A stretch of DNA of 28,832 nucleotides from Candidatus Zixiibacteriota bacterium (GTDB taxonomy: Bacteria > Zixibacteria > MSB-5A5 > GN15 > FEB-12): NCBI GenBank assembly GCA_022570975.1, contig JACZYS010000004.1:1-28832 (forward strand). Reading direction: 5' to 3'. Every line of letters begins with the position of its first letter. The stretch's first letter is position 1. The translations under genes were made by a program, and so were the position numbers. The notes below the pieces were generated by a model. The model was not told the DNA's origin, did no database searches, and saw nothing but the letters and a program-made list of their open reading frames with translations. Below are positions 8,640 to 17,555 of the stretch, one piece after another.

Positions 8640-11384
8640 CTATTTTAACATCACCATTTTCTTGGAATCCTCAAATCCATCAGCTTTCAGGCGATAAAAA
8701 TAGACTCCGGAAGCCACTTGACTGCCAGATTCATTCTTTCCATCCCAAACAACTTCATGATTTCCGGCAGTTATCTGCCCATCATGGAGAGTTCTAACCA
8801 CCTGTCCCAAGATATTGATCACTGAGAGTTCAATCTCTGAGACCTTGGGAATTGAGAAGCTGATAGTGGTTGATGGGTTAAACGGATTTGGGTAGTTGTT
8901 ATGCAAAGAATAAGTTTCCGGAATCAACTCTTCTTTGTTAAGAGTTTTGTAGTAACCGCGGGATTTGAAAAAATATTTTATCTTCTTGCCCTTAATTACT
9001 GAATACTCAGGTATCTTAAACGATAACTGAATCTTTTCACCCGGCTGTATCGTTGCCATATTGCCATCTTCATACGATAATCCGGCAACAAGTTTACCGG
9101 CAACACTATGCACTGCTTCACTTGGTGTAATTCGGTGTTCAGTGAAATCTGTTCCCTGACCAACAAATAAGGCCTGGTAATCTGCCTTATATGATACTTT
9201 CCAGCTAATTTTGGCATTAAATGTTTCACCAAGCTCAATATCAGTTAAATCAGCATACCAGCGAGTGTTTTCGCTTTGGTATTCTCTTGAAGGTATTGAA
9301 CCAAGATAATACCAGTTTCCGTTAATGTCCTGAATCTCAGCAATAATGCTTTCACCCTCTCCACCGGTGTTTTCAAAAGTTATTGTTTTTTTCTGTGGTC
9401 CGCCTCCCGGACCAAGGGCAAAACCGTTCATGACAGTTTCAGAATACTCTCCAGATGCCGGATTTGGGAATGAGAGAATCATGTAGCCCGGCCAGTCAAC
9501 ATCCATCCAATACCCATCTTCTTTACCAATATACTCCATTAAATCTCTACCCCATGAATCAGTTGCAGAAAGTGGTGCAATTGCTTTAGTATAAGTGAAT
9601 ACCTTTCCTTCATTCGATATACCTACTTTTGTGTTTTCATCATATATCACCATCACCAATTCTACTTCGTCAAGAAATGTGATTTCATTTTCCAATTCTC
9701 TTATTTCAAAATGGAAATATCCATCATCTTCTATCAGCCTGTTTGAAAGAGGATAGAAGTCGTTTTTAATTTCAGGATTCAAATTACCCTGTGAATGAGT
9801 GAGGATTGTGTTTTCAAGCACATATCCGGACCCATACCAACTGTAAAGTGTTGGGCATCCTCCTCCTCCTCCTGCAACTCTAACAGTAAACTCACCTCTA
9901 ATAAGAGAAAGAGCACCATATCCGTTACCCATTGCGTCAAGCGAGTTAATTATTAGGGTATCGTTAGTATGTTTAATAACAACTCTGTTGAAAGCTTTGT
10001 GCATTGAGTCTGGCTCTACCTCTATAAATTTGTAGACATCAGTCCCAACTACGTCTGCATCTACGACTAGAAAGCCAACATTATCAAAAACTAAGTTACC
10101 GAGTGAAAACTCTGGCGTTATAGTTACTGATTCAAGTGAACTCGATTCAGCTGCTATTAAAGTATCAGTGGACTTAGATCTAGACCATCTTAGTGTCCCA
10201 CCTTCATAAGAAAATTCTGTTGAAATGCTTTTGGGATCGGTATGTGTTATAACGCTTGAATCAACAGCAAAGCCGGCGTTGATTTCACTAGTTACAACGT
10301 CTGTATATAACGGTGCATTGTTCTTCATAGAAAAGTAATAGCTGTAGTTCTCAGTAGCCACAACCACAACCACAGTATCAAGTTTCCACCAGGCGCGCTC
10401 TTCCACGGTTTTTAGGTAGCCATATGCACCTGCATTGTCATTAGTATCAGCATAATTGGTGCAACCTGTAAAGATGTAGTCATCTTTGATCCTTACTTTG
10501 TAATTTGCGTCGGGATCTGCAGTTACATCAACATCAAAGTCTATATGCAGGAAGTCCGCCGGAAAAGTGGTAGGTGCAGCTGGACCACCTGAGCTTAATG
10601 ATACGTCAATTGTTGTATCAGTAATGTTCGAAATAGTTGGAGTACCAGAATAATCAGTCGTCGTGAAACTATTGTAGTCCAGTTCAGAATCAAACGCCAC
10701 CGTAAATTCATAACTGTCCTCGTGCTTGAAGTTCAGACTATCCAGCACCAAAGTTGCGGTTGCAGTCCCACCTACATAAGTAGAATCCATAATCCCAGTG
10801 GTGGTCAGCTTTACTGCTGGTTCTTCGTAATACCTATATCCAGAGGTGAGAGTAGGATAATAATCTGTACTTCCTCCTGAAGTTGTATTGTAGCGATTTA
10901 TGAAAGCTCCGCTTGAATCTTTGAATTCCAAATGAACGCTATCTGTATAACCCAGACATTGAGTCAAATAGATATTTATAGTAAATATATCTATATTATC
11001 AAATTCATCTGGAGTTGATGGAATCATCTTGATTTTGAGATACTTCCCAGACGGATCACCGTAGATAATTGAATCAAGTGTTGAAGCAGTATCTGTATAT
11101 AACCAATCAATTTCATATTCTAATGCAGTGTGTCCTGTAGCATTGATTTTTAGATATATGAATAGTTCACTAACATCTGTATGAGCATCAGAATTGAAAG
11201 TGAATGTATGTGAAGATTGTTCAAGGAATTCACCTCCAAATTGAATTTCGTCGCTGGTCATAAGATATTCACATGAGCCACAGGCATCTAAAGCCATGCT
11301 CTGGTCATATCCTTTCTGCGCATTAACATTCACCGATGTAAGAACTAGTAAAAGAATTGACGTCAAAATAAGTCTTTTAAACAT
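8640..11384 (-). CDS. large secreted protein with C-terminal sorting tail
   Basis: I place the start at the ATG at 11384, preceded by an excellent GGGAGG with 5-base spacing and directly followed by a signal peptide ('MFKRLILTSILLLVLTSVNVNAQ'). This gives 914 residues. An in-frame ATG at 11453, itself after AGGAGG, would add 23 residues before the signal peptide. The body is Thr/Ser/Asp-rich and beta-rich, with repeated cohesin-like or Ig-like segments, then a Gly-rich hinge and 'CPTLYSWYGSGYVLENTIL', a motif I associate with exported proteins of this bacterial group. The last about 85 residues form the 'NNYPNPFNPSTTISFSIP ... SGVYFYRLK' sorting tail. A surface-exposed or released structural or binding protein is likely; no catalytic motif is seen. 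A divergent promoter region with two operator-like palindromes lies upstream. Confidence 0.85.
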   Translation of the reverse strand: MFKRLILTSILLLVLTSVNVNAQKGYDQSMALDACGSCEYLMTSDEIQFGGEFLEQSSHTFTFNSDAHTDVSELFIYLKINATGHTALEYEIDWLYTDTASTLDSIIYGDPSGKYLKIKMIPSTPDEFDNIDIFTINIYLTQCLGYTDSVHLEFKDSSGAFINRYNTTSGGSTDYYPTLTSGYRYYEEPAVKLTTTGIMDSTYVGGTATATLVLDSLNFKHEDSYEFTVAFDSELDYNSFTTTDYSGTPTISNITDTTIDVSLSSGGPAAPTTFPADFLHIDFDVDVTADPDANYKVRIKDDYIFTGCTNYADTNDNAGAYGYLKTVEERAWWKLDTVVVVVATENYSYYFSMKNNAPLYTDVVTSEINAGFAVDSSVITHTDPKSISTEFSYEGGTLRWSRSKSTDTLIAAESSSLESVTITPEFSLGNLVFDNVGFLVVDADVVGTDVYKFIEVEPDSMHKAFNRVVIKHTNDTLIINSLDAMGNGYGALSLIRGEFTVRVAGGGGGCPTLYSWYGSGYVLENTILTHSQGNLNPEIKNDFYPLSNRLIEDDGYFHFEIRELENEITFLDEVELVMVIYDENTKVGISNEGKVFTYTKAIAPLSATDSWGRDLMEYIGKEDGYWMDVDWPGYMILSFPNPASGEYSETVMNGFALGPGGGPQKKTITFENTGGEGESIIAEIQDINGNWYYLGSIPSREYQSENTRWYADLTDIELGETFNAKISWKVSYKADYQALFVGQGTDFTEHRITPSEAVHSVAGKLVAGLSYEDGNMATIQPGEKIQLSFKIPEYSVIKGKKIKYFFKSRGYYKTLNKEELIPETYSLHNNYPNPFNPSTTISFSIPKVSEIELSVINILGQVVRTLHDGQITAGNHEVVWDGKNESGSQVASGVYFYRLKADGFEDSKKMVMLK

Positions 11385-11552
11385 TTTTCCTCCCATGTTA
11401 AAATTGTCGTTTAGATTCTGTTTTTCAAAAAAATTAAAGAAAGAAATCTCCATCGCACCTCCTCATTCGAAAAGATATTTATGTCTATTGCAATGTCATG
11501 AACCGGGAGATACGAAATTCTCCACAACCCATCATAGTTAATATATGAGCAG

Positions 11553-11573
11553 GGGTGACAGTTTCTGGCAGTG
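11553..11573. promoter_or_regulatory. operator-like palindrome, imperfect copy 1
   Basis: The right half, TGGCAGTG, is exact; the left half, GGGTGACA, keeps only the inner part of CACTGCCA. The spacer is 5 bases, as in the other three copies. It lies upstream of the minus-strand secreted-protein gene and could also serve the divergent regulator. Confidence 0.55.
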
Positions 11574-11673
11574 GGATTGAAAATAATTGAAAAAAAGTGA
11601 AGAAATTTAGGTGATTGAGATTTTCCGCAACCAAGACCATTAATAATTGACTTTTACGTAATTTATCTTCTAG

Positions 11674-11696
11674 CCACTGCCAAATTCTGGCAGTGG
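11674..11696. promoter_or_regulatory. operator-like palindrome, perfect copy 2
   Basis: CCACTGCCA and TGGCAGTGG form a perfect 9-bp inverted repeat with a 5-base spacer, 84 bases before the start of the kinase-TPR-AAA regulator. Its position suggests autoregulation of that gene by a dimeric DNA-binding protein. Confidence 0.75.
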
Positions 11697-11779
11697 ACTT
11701 CCAGTTTTTTTCATTTTCAGTTAGTAAATTTGTGATTTTTGGGTATATTTCTATGTATAACAGGAATTAGGACCGAATT

Positions 11780-14700
11780 ATGAAATCAAATTATTACAGT
11801 TTCGAAAAAATTATATCAAAAAATCTATTTTGTGAGTCTTGGTTAGCAGTTGACAAGGAATCAGGCGAGAATGTCTTCGTAAAGATTCCACTTTCAACAT
11901 CTGAAAGAGCCGATGTAAGAATAGAAGAAATTCTATACAATTCCTTTCAGAATCAGAAAGTTATTGGAAATGGAAGAATAGTAACTGCAAGGCGAAAAAC
12001 CAAAGAGAGCAAGAGACTTCAAATAGAATATCCATATCTGAGTGAAGAAATCTATATTCCATTGTCAAGCGAAAAATTTTGGAGTAATCTTGAAAGCATT
12101 TTACCTCAAATGGCAGTACTGCTTGATTACTTGCACTTGTACGGACTTGTTCACTGTGATATTAAGTTGAATAATTTCCTGGTTAAATCTACAGCAAATG
12201 GACCTCAATTGTATCTGAATGACTTAGATTTTTTAACAAAAGATAAATCAATTCCAAGGGGGATGATATTTGGAACAAGAGACCATATTCCTCCAGAAAT
12301 AGATTCAAATGAAATTGTATTATGTTCGTCAGATAATTACTCCATAGGAGCAATGTTAAAGAAATGCTTATCAGAGTTGAATAGAGAATTAGATAAATCC
12401 GTTCCCGAACAGACACAATTCTCGATAAATGAACTCGCAAATCTCTTATCGAATAAAGATCCATACAATAGACCAAGAATCCTCATGGATGCGTTGGTGG
12501 ATGCAAGTATTATCGATGAAGAGTCCAGATCAAATTATAATAGGGCAGTTATTGCAATGAAACTCTTGTCATCTTTTAAGTTTTTTCTTAGAAATGGTGA
12601 TAGCAATACTAATGAGTTAATGCAACATTTCTTTGATAAAAACAATATAATGGGAATTTCTGATGAACTAAAAAATGACTTTCAGTTATCATTGAATTCG
12701 AATAGATCTGCTACTATTAGAGTGTTCAAGAAGTTTTTCAAGATCGCATCTATTGCTAGGCATGGAGATTACTGGCATTTTGAATGCAAAGATTCTGATA
12801 TGTATTCTATCTTGGTTGAACTGGATAAAATCAAAAACACAAATGTCTTGCAGTTTCAGGATTCTTGCGACTTAAGAGAATTACAATATATCATCAAGAT
12901 AGTTGACAACTCAATTGTTGATGGAAACTACGAAAAGGCATACCATCTCAGTATCCATTTATTGGGAGCTTTTGAGAATCAAAATCTATCAAAGAGTGCT
13001 TCTCTTTATGAAAACATCCTAATCAAACTTGTGTCTCTTTCGAGAGATTTGAACAGAAATGGAGAGTTGAGAAAATTTCTACTCAAACTTTACACTTTGA
13101 GAAAGAGGCATGGAAATAGGGACATAAATTTATTATATGAATACAATACTCAGTTGTTATTGATTAGTTTTTTCATTAGAGCAAAGCGAATCATAAAAAT
13201 AGGAAAATTAATTTCAGAAAAACGTTCAGATCAAATTTCGCTAAGTAAATTCTTGGTGCAAGAGGCCTGGGTCAAGATTCACGAAGAGCATTACGAGGAA
13301 GCAAGGATTGTATTAAATAATTGTCAAACAATGGTTAATAGAATAGATGATAGAACACTTCTAATTGGAATTTATTATTCTTTAGGAATATTGGATTGGA
13401 GAAGAGGTAAGATAGAATCTTCAACTGATAATTTGTTGAGAGCATTTAATATAGCAGAAGAAGAAGACCATCTTTCAAAATCAGAATCAGTATCATTATT
13501 GACTGGGTTAATAATGCTATTAATAAATCAAATGGAAATAAATAAAGCAATAGAGATTGGAAAATCGGCAGTATTAGAAATCTCTGAAACCAGAGACAAG
13601 TCAAAGCTATCAAGAATTTATATACTTATGGCAACCGCATATAGTTTGATTCCCAATGAAGCAAAAGCGAGGTATTGGATTCAAAAAGCTTATCCTTACT
13701 TAAGAGTTAGATATAACAGACCACTTATAATCTATTACTATTTAATTCTTGGAATGATTGAAATAGATAGTTTCCATCTTAATAAAGCAAAGATTATCTT
13801 GTGCAATGCTTTAGAGCTTGCAGCTCCTAAAGAAAATGATGTTAATACTTGCGCAATTTACCAACAGCTTGCAAAAATTTCCTTTTACGAAGGGAAGAAA
13901 CTAGATTTTGAAAAATATTTACAACATGCAAGACAAATTAGCAAATCCATAAAAGATAAAGTTTCATATTTTGAAATTGAAAGTATGTCAGCATTATTTG
14001 ATTTTTATTACTCTCAAGAAGCTTGTCTAGAAAATGTTGAATTATCTTTTATTAAGCTTGTCAGCAATAGCGCTCATAATTATTCTTCAATTCTCCTCTT
14101 CCATATTTTACTAAACTCGACTTCCAAGAACGATAGAGAATTAATTGAAAAAATGTCAAACAAGAAAGTTACGATCTCTTTGAATTCAAATATTAGGCTG
14201 TTTAAGATGATAAGCTTAGTTCAGAAGTCAAATGAAAAGGATATTTCAAGAATTGACCTGAAGTTAAATTTCCTTAAGGAGGCTTACAAAGTATCGAATG
14301 AATCTGGAAATAGATTCAATTCTCTACTCCTTTCACAAAAAATCGCACAGTTGTATCTGAAAAAAGGGGAAACAAGACAAGCAAGAAAATACTTGGAAAA
14401 TGCAAAGAAGATTGCTGGGTTTATTGGGAATAGTTTTTTCTTAGACAAAATTGAGAAAAATATAGAGGAAATTAAATTGACAAATAGAGCAGTAGGACAG
14501 GAGCTTGAAGGATACAAACGTATTGGAAAAATTCTTGGTGATATTGATAATTATGACAAATCTATCAAAGAAGTCATAAAATTTGCAGTTTCTGCTACTG
14601 GAGCAGAAAGAGGTGTTTTGTTCCTAAAGAACATGCATGAAGATAAATTACGGATGGAAGCCTATGTAAATTGTGACGAAGAGAGCATTGAGGATATCAT

Positions 14701-15955
14701 CGATTTTAGCACCAACTTACCTAATAGCGTTCTAATAAATAATGAAACGCTTACAATTGAGGATGCTACAAAAGACAAAAGGACAAGGGATTACAAGAGT
14801 ATTATCCAGAACAATATTCTATCGGTACAATGTACTCCGATTTATTATGATGAGGGTCTATTGGGAGTGATATATTTGGATAACCACACAATTCCTGCAT
14901 TATTCGAAGAAAAAGATTTGGAGTATATCAAATCAATGTCAAATATTATTGCTATAATGATTATGGTTTTACGGGGACAAAAGGACCTTAAATATATAAA
15001 CAAGCAACTTTCGGAAGACTACAACAAAGCTAAAGGATCTATTGGATTCATATCAGAAAATAAGATTGTATTAGACATGTTCAAAATGATTTCAAAATTT
15101 GCTAAAACAAACGTTCCAATCTTAATAATTGGAGAAAGTGGCACTGGGAAAGAAATTATTTCCAACATGATACATGAACTTAGCGATAGAAAAGGTAAAC
15201 CATTCTTGAAACTTAACTGTGCAGCATTGCCAGCAAACCTTATTGAAAGTGAACTCTTTGGAGTTGCTAAGAAAGTAGCTACAGGTGTTGATGCAAGGGA
15301 GGGGAAATTTAAAGCAGCAGACGGAGGCACCCTCTTATTAGATGAGATAGGTGACATGCCTATGGAAATTCAGGCCAAAGTGTTAAGAGTTTTAGAATAT
15401 CAAGAATTTCAACCTGTTGGAAGTAATATTACTGTATACACCGATGTCAGATTTATTTATGCAACCAACAAAGATTTGAAAGAATTAATTAGGTTAGGGA
15501 AATTTCGAGAAGATTTGTATAGTAGAATACACTCAATAGATATTAAGATCCCTCCTTTAAGAGAGCGAGTTGATGACATCTTATTGCTACTTGATAAATA
15601 CATAAAATTTTACTCAAATATTAAACCTGCTCCTAGATTCTCCAATGATGCGATAGAATGTTTAATGAACTATCATTGGCCAAGTAATGTGAGAGAACTA
15701 AAAAACTTCGTTGAAAGATGTTGTATATTATATCCTGGAGATGAAATAAGTAAAGGGATGCTTCCTGAGGAATTTCAATCTCAAGAAATTAATGATAGAG
15801 ATTTGAACAAAAAAATAATTTCAAGTGAAATATCGAAATATAGGCTGGCATTAAATAGATTTGCTGGAAATGAATCTAAGTCGGCGAAATATTTGAACAT
15901 ACCGCTATCAACTTTTAGAAGAAGACTTAAAAAATATAATTTAGATAAAAAGTAA
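11780..15955 (+). CDS. Ser/Thr kinase-TPR-GAF-AAA+-Fis fusion transcriptional regulator
   Basis: The product is 1391 residues; AGGACC precedes the ATG. Domains in order: a protein kinase (about 1-235) with Lys35 in 'VFVKIP', catalytic 'HCDIKLNN' (Asp127), 'DLDF' in place of DFG, and 'PPEID' as the APE motif; a long helical TPR array (about 370-915); a GAF domain (about 920-1065); an AAA+ domain of the sigma54-activator type with Walker A GESGTGKE (1118-1125), Walker B 'LLLDEIGD' (about 1185-1192) and an 'REDLYSRI' segment; and a Fis-like HTH at the end ('ESKSAKYLNIPLSTFRRRLKKY'). The sigma54-contact loop, normally GAFTGA, reads KVATGV here (about 1165-1170). It is therefore predicted to sense through TPR and GAF, perhaps phosphorylate partners, and bind DNA as an oligomer. 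The palindromes at 11553-11696 and 17855-17928 are its best candidate sites (inference). Confidence 0.92.
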   Translation: MKSNYYSFEKIISKNLFCESWLAVDKESGENVFVKIPLSTSERADVRIEEILYNSFQNQKVIGNGRIVTARRKTKESKRLQIEYPYLSEEIYIPLSSEKFWSNLESILPQMAVLLDYLHLYGLVHCDIKLNNFLVKSTANGPQLYLNDLDFLTKDKSIPRGMIFGTRDHIPPEIDSNEIVLCSSDNYSIGAMLKKCLSELNRELDKSVPEQTQFSINELANLLSNKDPYNRPRILMDALVDASIIDEESRSNYNRAVIAMKLLSSFKFFLRNGDSNTNELMQHFFDKNNIMGISDELKNDFQLSLNSNRSATIRVFKKFFKIASIARHGDYWHFECKDSDMYSILVELDKIKNTNVLQFQDSCDLRELQYIIKIVDNSIVDGNYEKAYHLSIHLLGAFENQNLSKSASLYENILIKLVSLSRDLNRNGELRKFLLKLYTLRKRHGNRDINLLYEYNTQLLLISFFIRAKRIIKIGKLISEKRSDQISLSKFLVQEAWVKIHEEHYEEARIVLNNCQTMVNRIDDRTLLIGIYYSLGILDWRRGKIESSTDNLLRAFNIAEEEDHLSKSESVSLLTGLIMLLINQMEINKAIEIGKSAVLEISETRDKSKLSRIYILMATAYSLIPNEAKARYWIQKAYPYLRVRYNRPLIIYYYLILGMIEIDSFHLNKAKIILCNALELAAPKENDVNTCAIYQQLAKISFYEGKKLDFEKYLQHARQISKSIKDKVSYFEIESMSALFDFYYSQEACLENVELSFIKLVSNSAHNYSSILLFHILLNSTSKNDRELIEKMSNKKVTISLNSNIRLFKMISLVQKSNEKDISRIDLKLNFLKEAYKVSNESGNRFNSLLLSQKIAQLYLKKGETRQARKYLENAKKIAGFIGNSFFLDKIEKNIEEIKLTNRAVGQELEGYKRIGKILGDIDNYDKSIKEVIKFAVSATGAERGVLFLKNMHEDKLRMEAYVNCDEESIEDIIDFSTNLPNSVLINNETLTIEDATKDKRTRDYKSIIQNNILSVQCTPIYYDEGLLGVIYLDNHTIPALFEEKDLEYIKSMSNIIAIMIMVLRGQKDLKYINKQLSEDYNKAKGSIGFISENKIVLDMFKMISKFAKTNVPILIIGESGTGKEIISNMIHELSDRKGKPFLKLNCAALPANLIESELFGVAKKVATGVDAREGKFKAADGGTLLLDEIGDMPMEIQAKVLRVLEYQEFQPVGSNITVYTDVRFIYATNKDLKELIRLGKFREDLYSRIHSIDIKIPPLRERVDDILLLLDKYIKFYSNIKPAPRFSNDAIECLMNYHWPSNVRELKNFVERCCILYPGDEISKGMLPEEFQSQEINDRDLNKKIISSEISKYRLALNRFAGNESKSAKYLNIPLSTFRRRLKKYNLDKK

Positions 15956-16218
15956 CAGCCCTCAAATTTTACCACATCATTATTTTCTTGCCAAAGTTGG
16001 TTAAGCTAAGTCATTAGCTATCAACAATAGAATTCATTCTTTGAATTCTTCGGTTAAATAATTGGCAAATCTTAATTAACGACAAAGAGCCAAAAGTCTC
16101 TATGTCTTTGTACCCAATTCACTTATCAACATATTCCTGCGCTTAAAAATCTCGGCACCTTTTTTGAATAGCCTCTTAAAGTCAACTAGAGGATCAACAT
16201 TTATTCAAGGAGGTAGCC
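15956..16218. other. gene-free stretch with small inverted repeats
   Basis: No reading frame is supported here. AGAATTC...GAATTCT forms a short hairpin near 16028-16048, and ACAAAGA/TCTTTGT at 16082-16088 and 16105-16111 are inverted around a 16-base loop. The promoter of the peptide gene must lie here, but I see no convincing -35/-10 pair and no copy of the CACTGCCA palindrome. Confidence 0.4.
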
Positions 16219-16221
16219 GTG

Positions 16222-16467
16222 ATGAGAAGGATGCTAATCTTATCAGTATCATTTTGCATTGTGCTCTCACTGATAGTTGGATCAGTTCTTGTTCCAACTG
16301 ATTTACATGCGGGACAGGGTGGTGGACTTCCCCCTCCGCCAGATACAACCGGAACTGACAGTTATATAGGTGGTGGGGATGCTGAAAAAATACAATTTGA
16401 AGAACCAACAAGTGAAGAACTTTCACTTACCGACTTGCTTCTTTTGTATTTCGATTTAATTCTTTAA
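16222..16467 (+). CDS. small secreted Gly/Pro-rich peptide precursor, 81 aa
   Basis: An ideal AAGGAGGT (16207-16214) lies 7 bases before the ATG at 16222; a GTG at 16219 is in frame but too close. The first about 28 residues form a clear Sec signal peptide: 'MRRM', a hydrophobic run to 'VGSVLVP', and a likely cleavage after 'DLHA'. The mature part is about 52 residues: 'GQGGGLPPPPDTTGTDSY', a second 'GGG' motif, an acidic stretch, and a hydrophobic-acidic end 'SLTDLLLLYFDLIL'. A strong intrinsic terminator follows 6 bases after the stop, so it is its own strongly translated transcription unit. No cysteines remain in the mature part. I do not recognise the family. Secreted signal, toxin-like peptide or envelope component are all possible. 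Confidence 0.8.
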   Translation: MRRMLILSVSFCIVLSLIVGSVLVPTDLHAGQGGGLPPPPDTTGTDSYIGGGDAEKIQFEEPTSEELSLTDLLLLYFDLIL

Positions 16468-16472
16468 ACATT

Positions 16473-16499
16473 GGGGGCAATTAAACTGCCCCCTTTTTT
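16473..16499 (+). terminator. intrinsic terminator after the secreted peptide gene
   Basis: GGGGGCA and TGCCCCC form a perfect 7-bp GC-rich stem around a 7-base loop, followed immediately by six Ts. It separates the peptide gene from the WYL-like regulator. Confidence 0.92.
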
Positions 16500-16511
16500 A
16501 TTGAGGTCATT

Positions 16512-17132
16512 ATGAATCCTTCTGAAAAAATATTATTGCTAATTAACTTGCTTAATTCAAAATCTGATGTAAGCCTACATGAAATAATGGAGAAATGTAA
16601 AATTGCTAAAAGAACTGCCTATAGATATCTTAACTCACTTTCGGAGTATAACATTCCTGTTTACTTTGATAAGGATGTCCTGGGCTACCGACTGACAAGG
16701 AAATCATCAATTCACAATTCTAGTTTGTCTGAAAAAGACTATCTACTTGCCATAATCTGCTTAAAAATGGTAGAATGTAATGTGAGCATAGACTATAGAA
16801 ATTCAATCAAGAATGTTATACTAAAACTTTTAATTAATAATACATTGAATATTGAACATGCATTAGAATTGATTGAACAAGAATTTGATCCTGCAAATCT
16901 AAAGACACATGACTTTTCTGAACTTATGTCTTCAGTCTTGATTGTGTCGGCTATTTCTTCTAAGAGAAAAATTCGTTTATACAAGTATACATCAGAAGAC
17001 AAGAATGTTACGGATATAATTCTCAGCCCAACATTGAACTTTGAAAATCAATGGAGGGTAAGCGAAAATAAAGCAAATCATGAATTTTCTGTACAACTTA
17101 AAGATATCAAGAAGGTAGAAGTTCTGCCATAA
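16512..17132 (+). CDS. HTH (DeoR/WYL-type) transcriptional regulator
   Basis: The product is 206 residues; GAGGTC lies just before the ATG. Residues about 1-65 form a winged helix of the HTH_11 kind ('SDVSLHEIMEKCKIAKRTAYRYLNSLSEY'). The C-terminal about 60 residues match the WYL fold pattern: 'ISSKRKIRLYKYTSEDKNVTDIILSPTLNFENQWRV ... FSVQLKDIKKVEVLP', with the WYL tripeptide itself replaced by WRV. The protein is shorter than typical WYL regulators of about 300 residues, mostly in the middle. WYL regulators often control defence or DNA-damage loci and sense nucleic-acid or nucleotide ligands. Its target here is unknown; adjacency suggests the peptide gene or the downstream operon. It begins right after the peptide gene terminator, so it is either read through or has its own promoter. 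Confidence 0.8.
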   Translation: MNPSEKILLLINLLNSKSDVSLHEIMEKCKIAKRTAYRYLNSLSEYNIPVYFDKDVLGYRLTRKSSIHNSSLSEKDYLLAIICLKMVECNVSIDYRNSIKNVILKLLINNTLNIEHALELIEQEFDPANLKTHDFSELMSSVLIVSAISSKRKIRLYKYTSEDKNVTDIILSPTLNFENQWRVSENKANHEFSVQLKDIKKVEVLP

Positions 17133-17182
17133 GTAAAATTGAAGGGAAAAAAGAAAGTAAAATTGAGAACAAGTATGTTAGA

Positions 17183-17350
17183 TTAATCCAGTTGATATTT
17201 AATCTTGAAATTAATATTGAAAAGATTTGTATAGCAACCAATCTTAACTAAATGACAAGTTTTATTATTCTCATCTTTCTTAAGTCGCGCAGAAACTTCA
17301 AGTTTACCTGTATAATCAGGTCTTTCAACTTTGAATTCTAATTCATCTAT
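17183..17350 (-). pseudogene. small reading frame with ATA in place of the start codon
   Basis: A consensus AGGAGG (17360-17365, minus strand) is followed after 9 bases by ATA at 17350, then an open frame of 55 residues to a TAA at 17183. The peptide begins 'DELEFKVERPDYTGKLEVSARLKK' in sense and looks protein-like: alternating hydrophobic and charged residues, no low complexity. The ideal ribosome site in front of a codon one base away from ATG suggests a gene whose start codon has mutated, or a rare ATA start. A nearby ATG at 17346 is out of frame and stops at once. The function is unknown. Confidence 0.4.
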
Positions 17351-17555
17351 TTTCGTTATCCTCCTTTTAAATCTTTGAATTTATTTTTCAGAGCGTCTTG
17401 GATTTTTCAGGATAGATATCATTTTCAAGAAAATTTGCCCAGAACGCCATCTACAACAATTTTGCTGGCTTTTCAGATTTTGAAAAGGAAATTCTTACTT
17501 AACCTGAAAAATAGTGATCAGTGACAAATAGATTTGAGTCTATAGAAGTAAAGAA

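Larger units (their letters stand above)
11385..11779. promoter_or_regulatory. divergent control region between secreted-protein gene and kinase-AAA regulator
   Basis: No gene lies here apart from the possible 5' extension of the minus-strand gene. The region holds two copies of the CACTGCCA-N5-TGGCAGTG palindrome (11553-11573 imperfect, 11674-11696 perfect). On the minus strand, a TATGAT that could serve as a -10 lies at 11531-11536, 16 bases beyond the imperfect palindrome. On the plus strand, TATATT at 11744-11749 is a possible -10 for the regulator gene. Good ribosome-binding sites precede both genes. Confidence 0.55.

Noticed and set aside
11689..11704. Possible -24/-12 sigma54 promoter in TGGCAGTGGACTTCC, and the similar TGGCAGTGAGTTGTT at 17921
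   Set aside because: Both have the GG but neither has GC at the proper 10-base distance (CC and TT instead). The TGGCA belongs to the palindrome, so the likeness is probably accidental.
17388..17450. Minus-strand 20-residue frame starting 'MAFWANFLEND'
   Set aside because: It has no ribosome site and is too short to support. It may be part of the same decayed gene as 17183-17350, but that cannot be shown.
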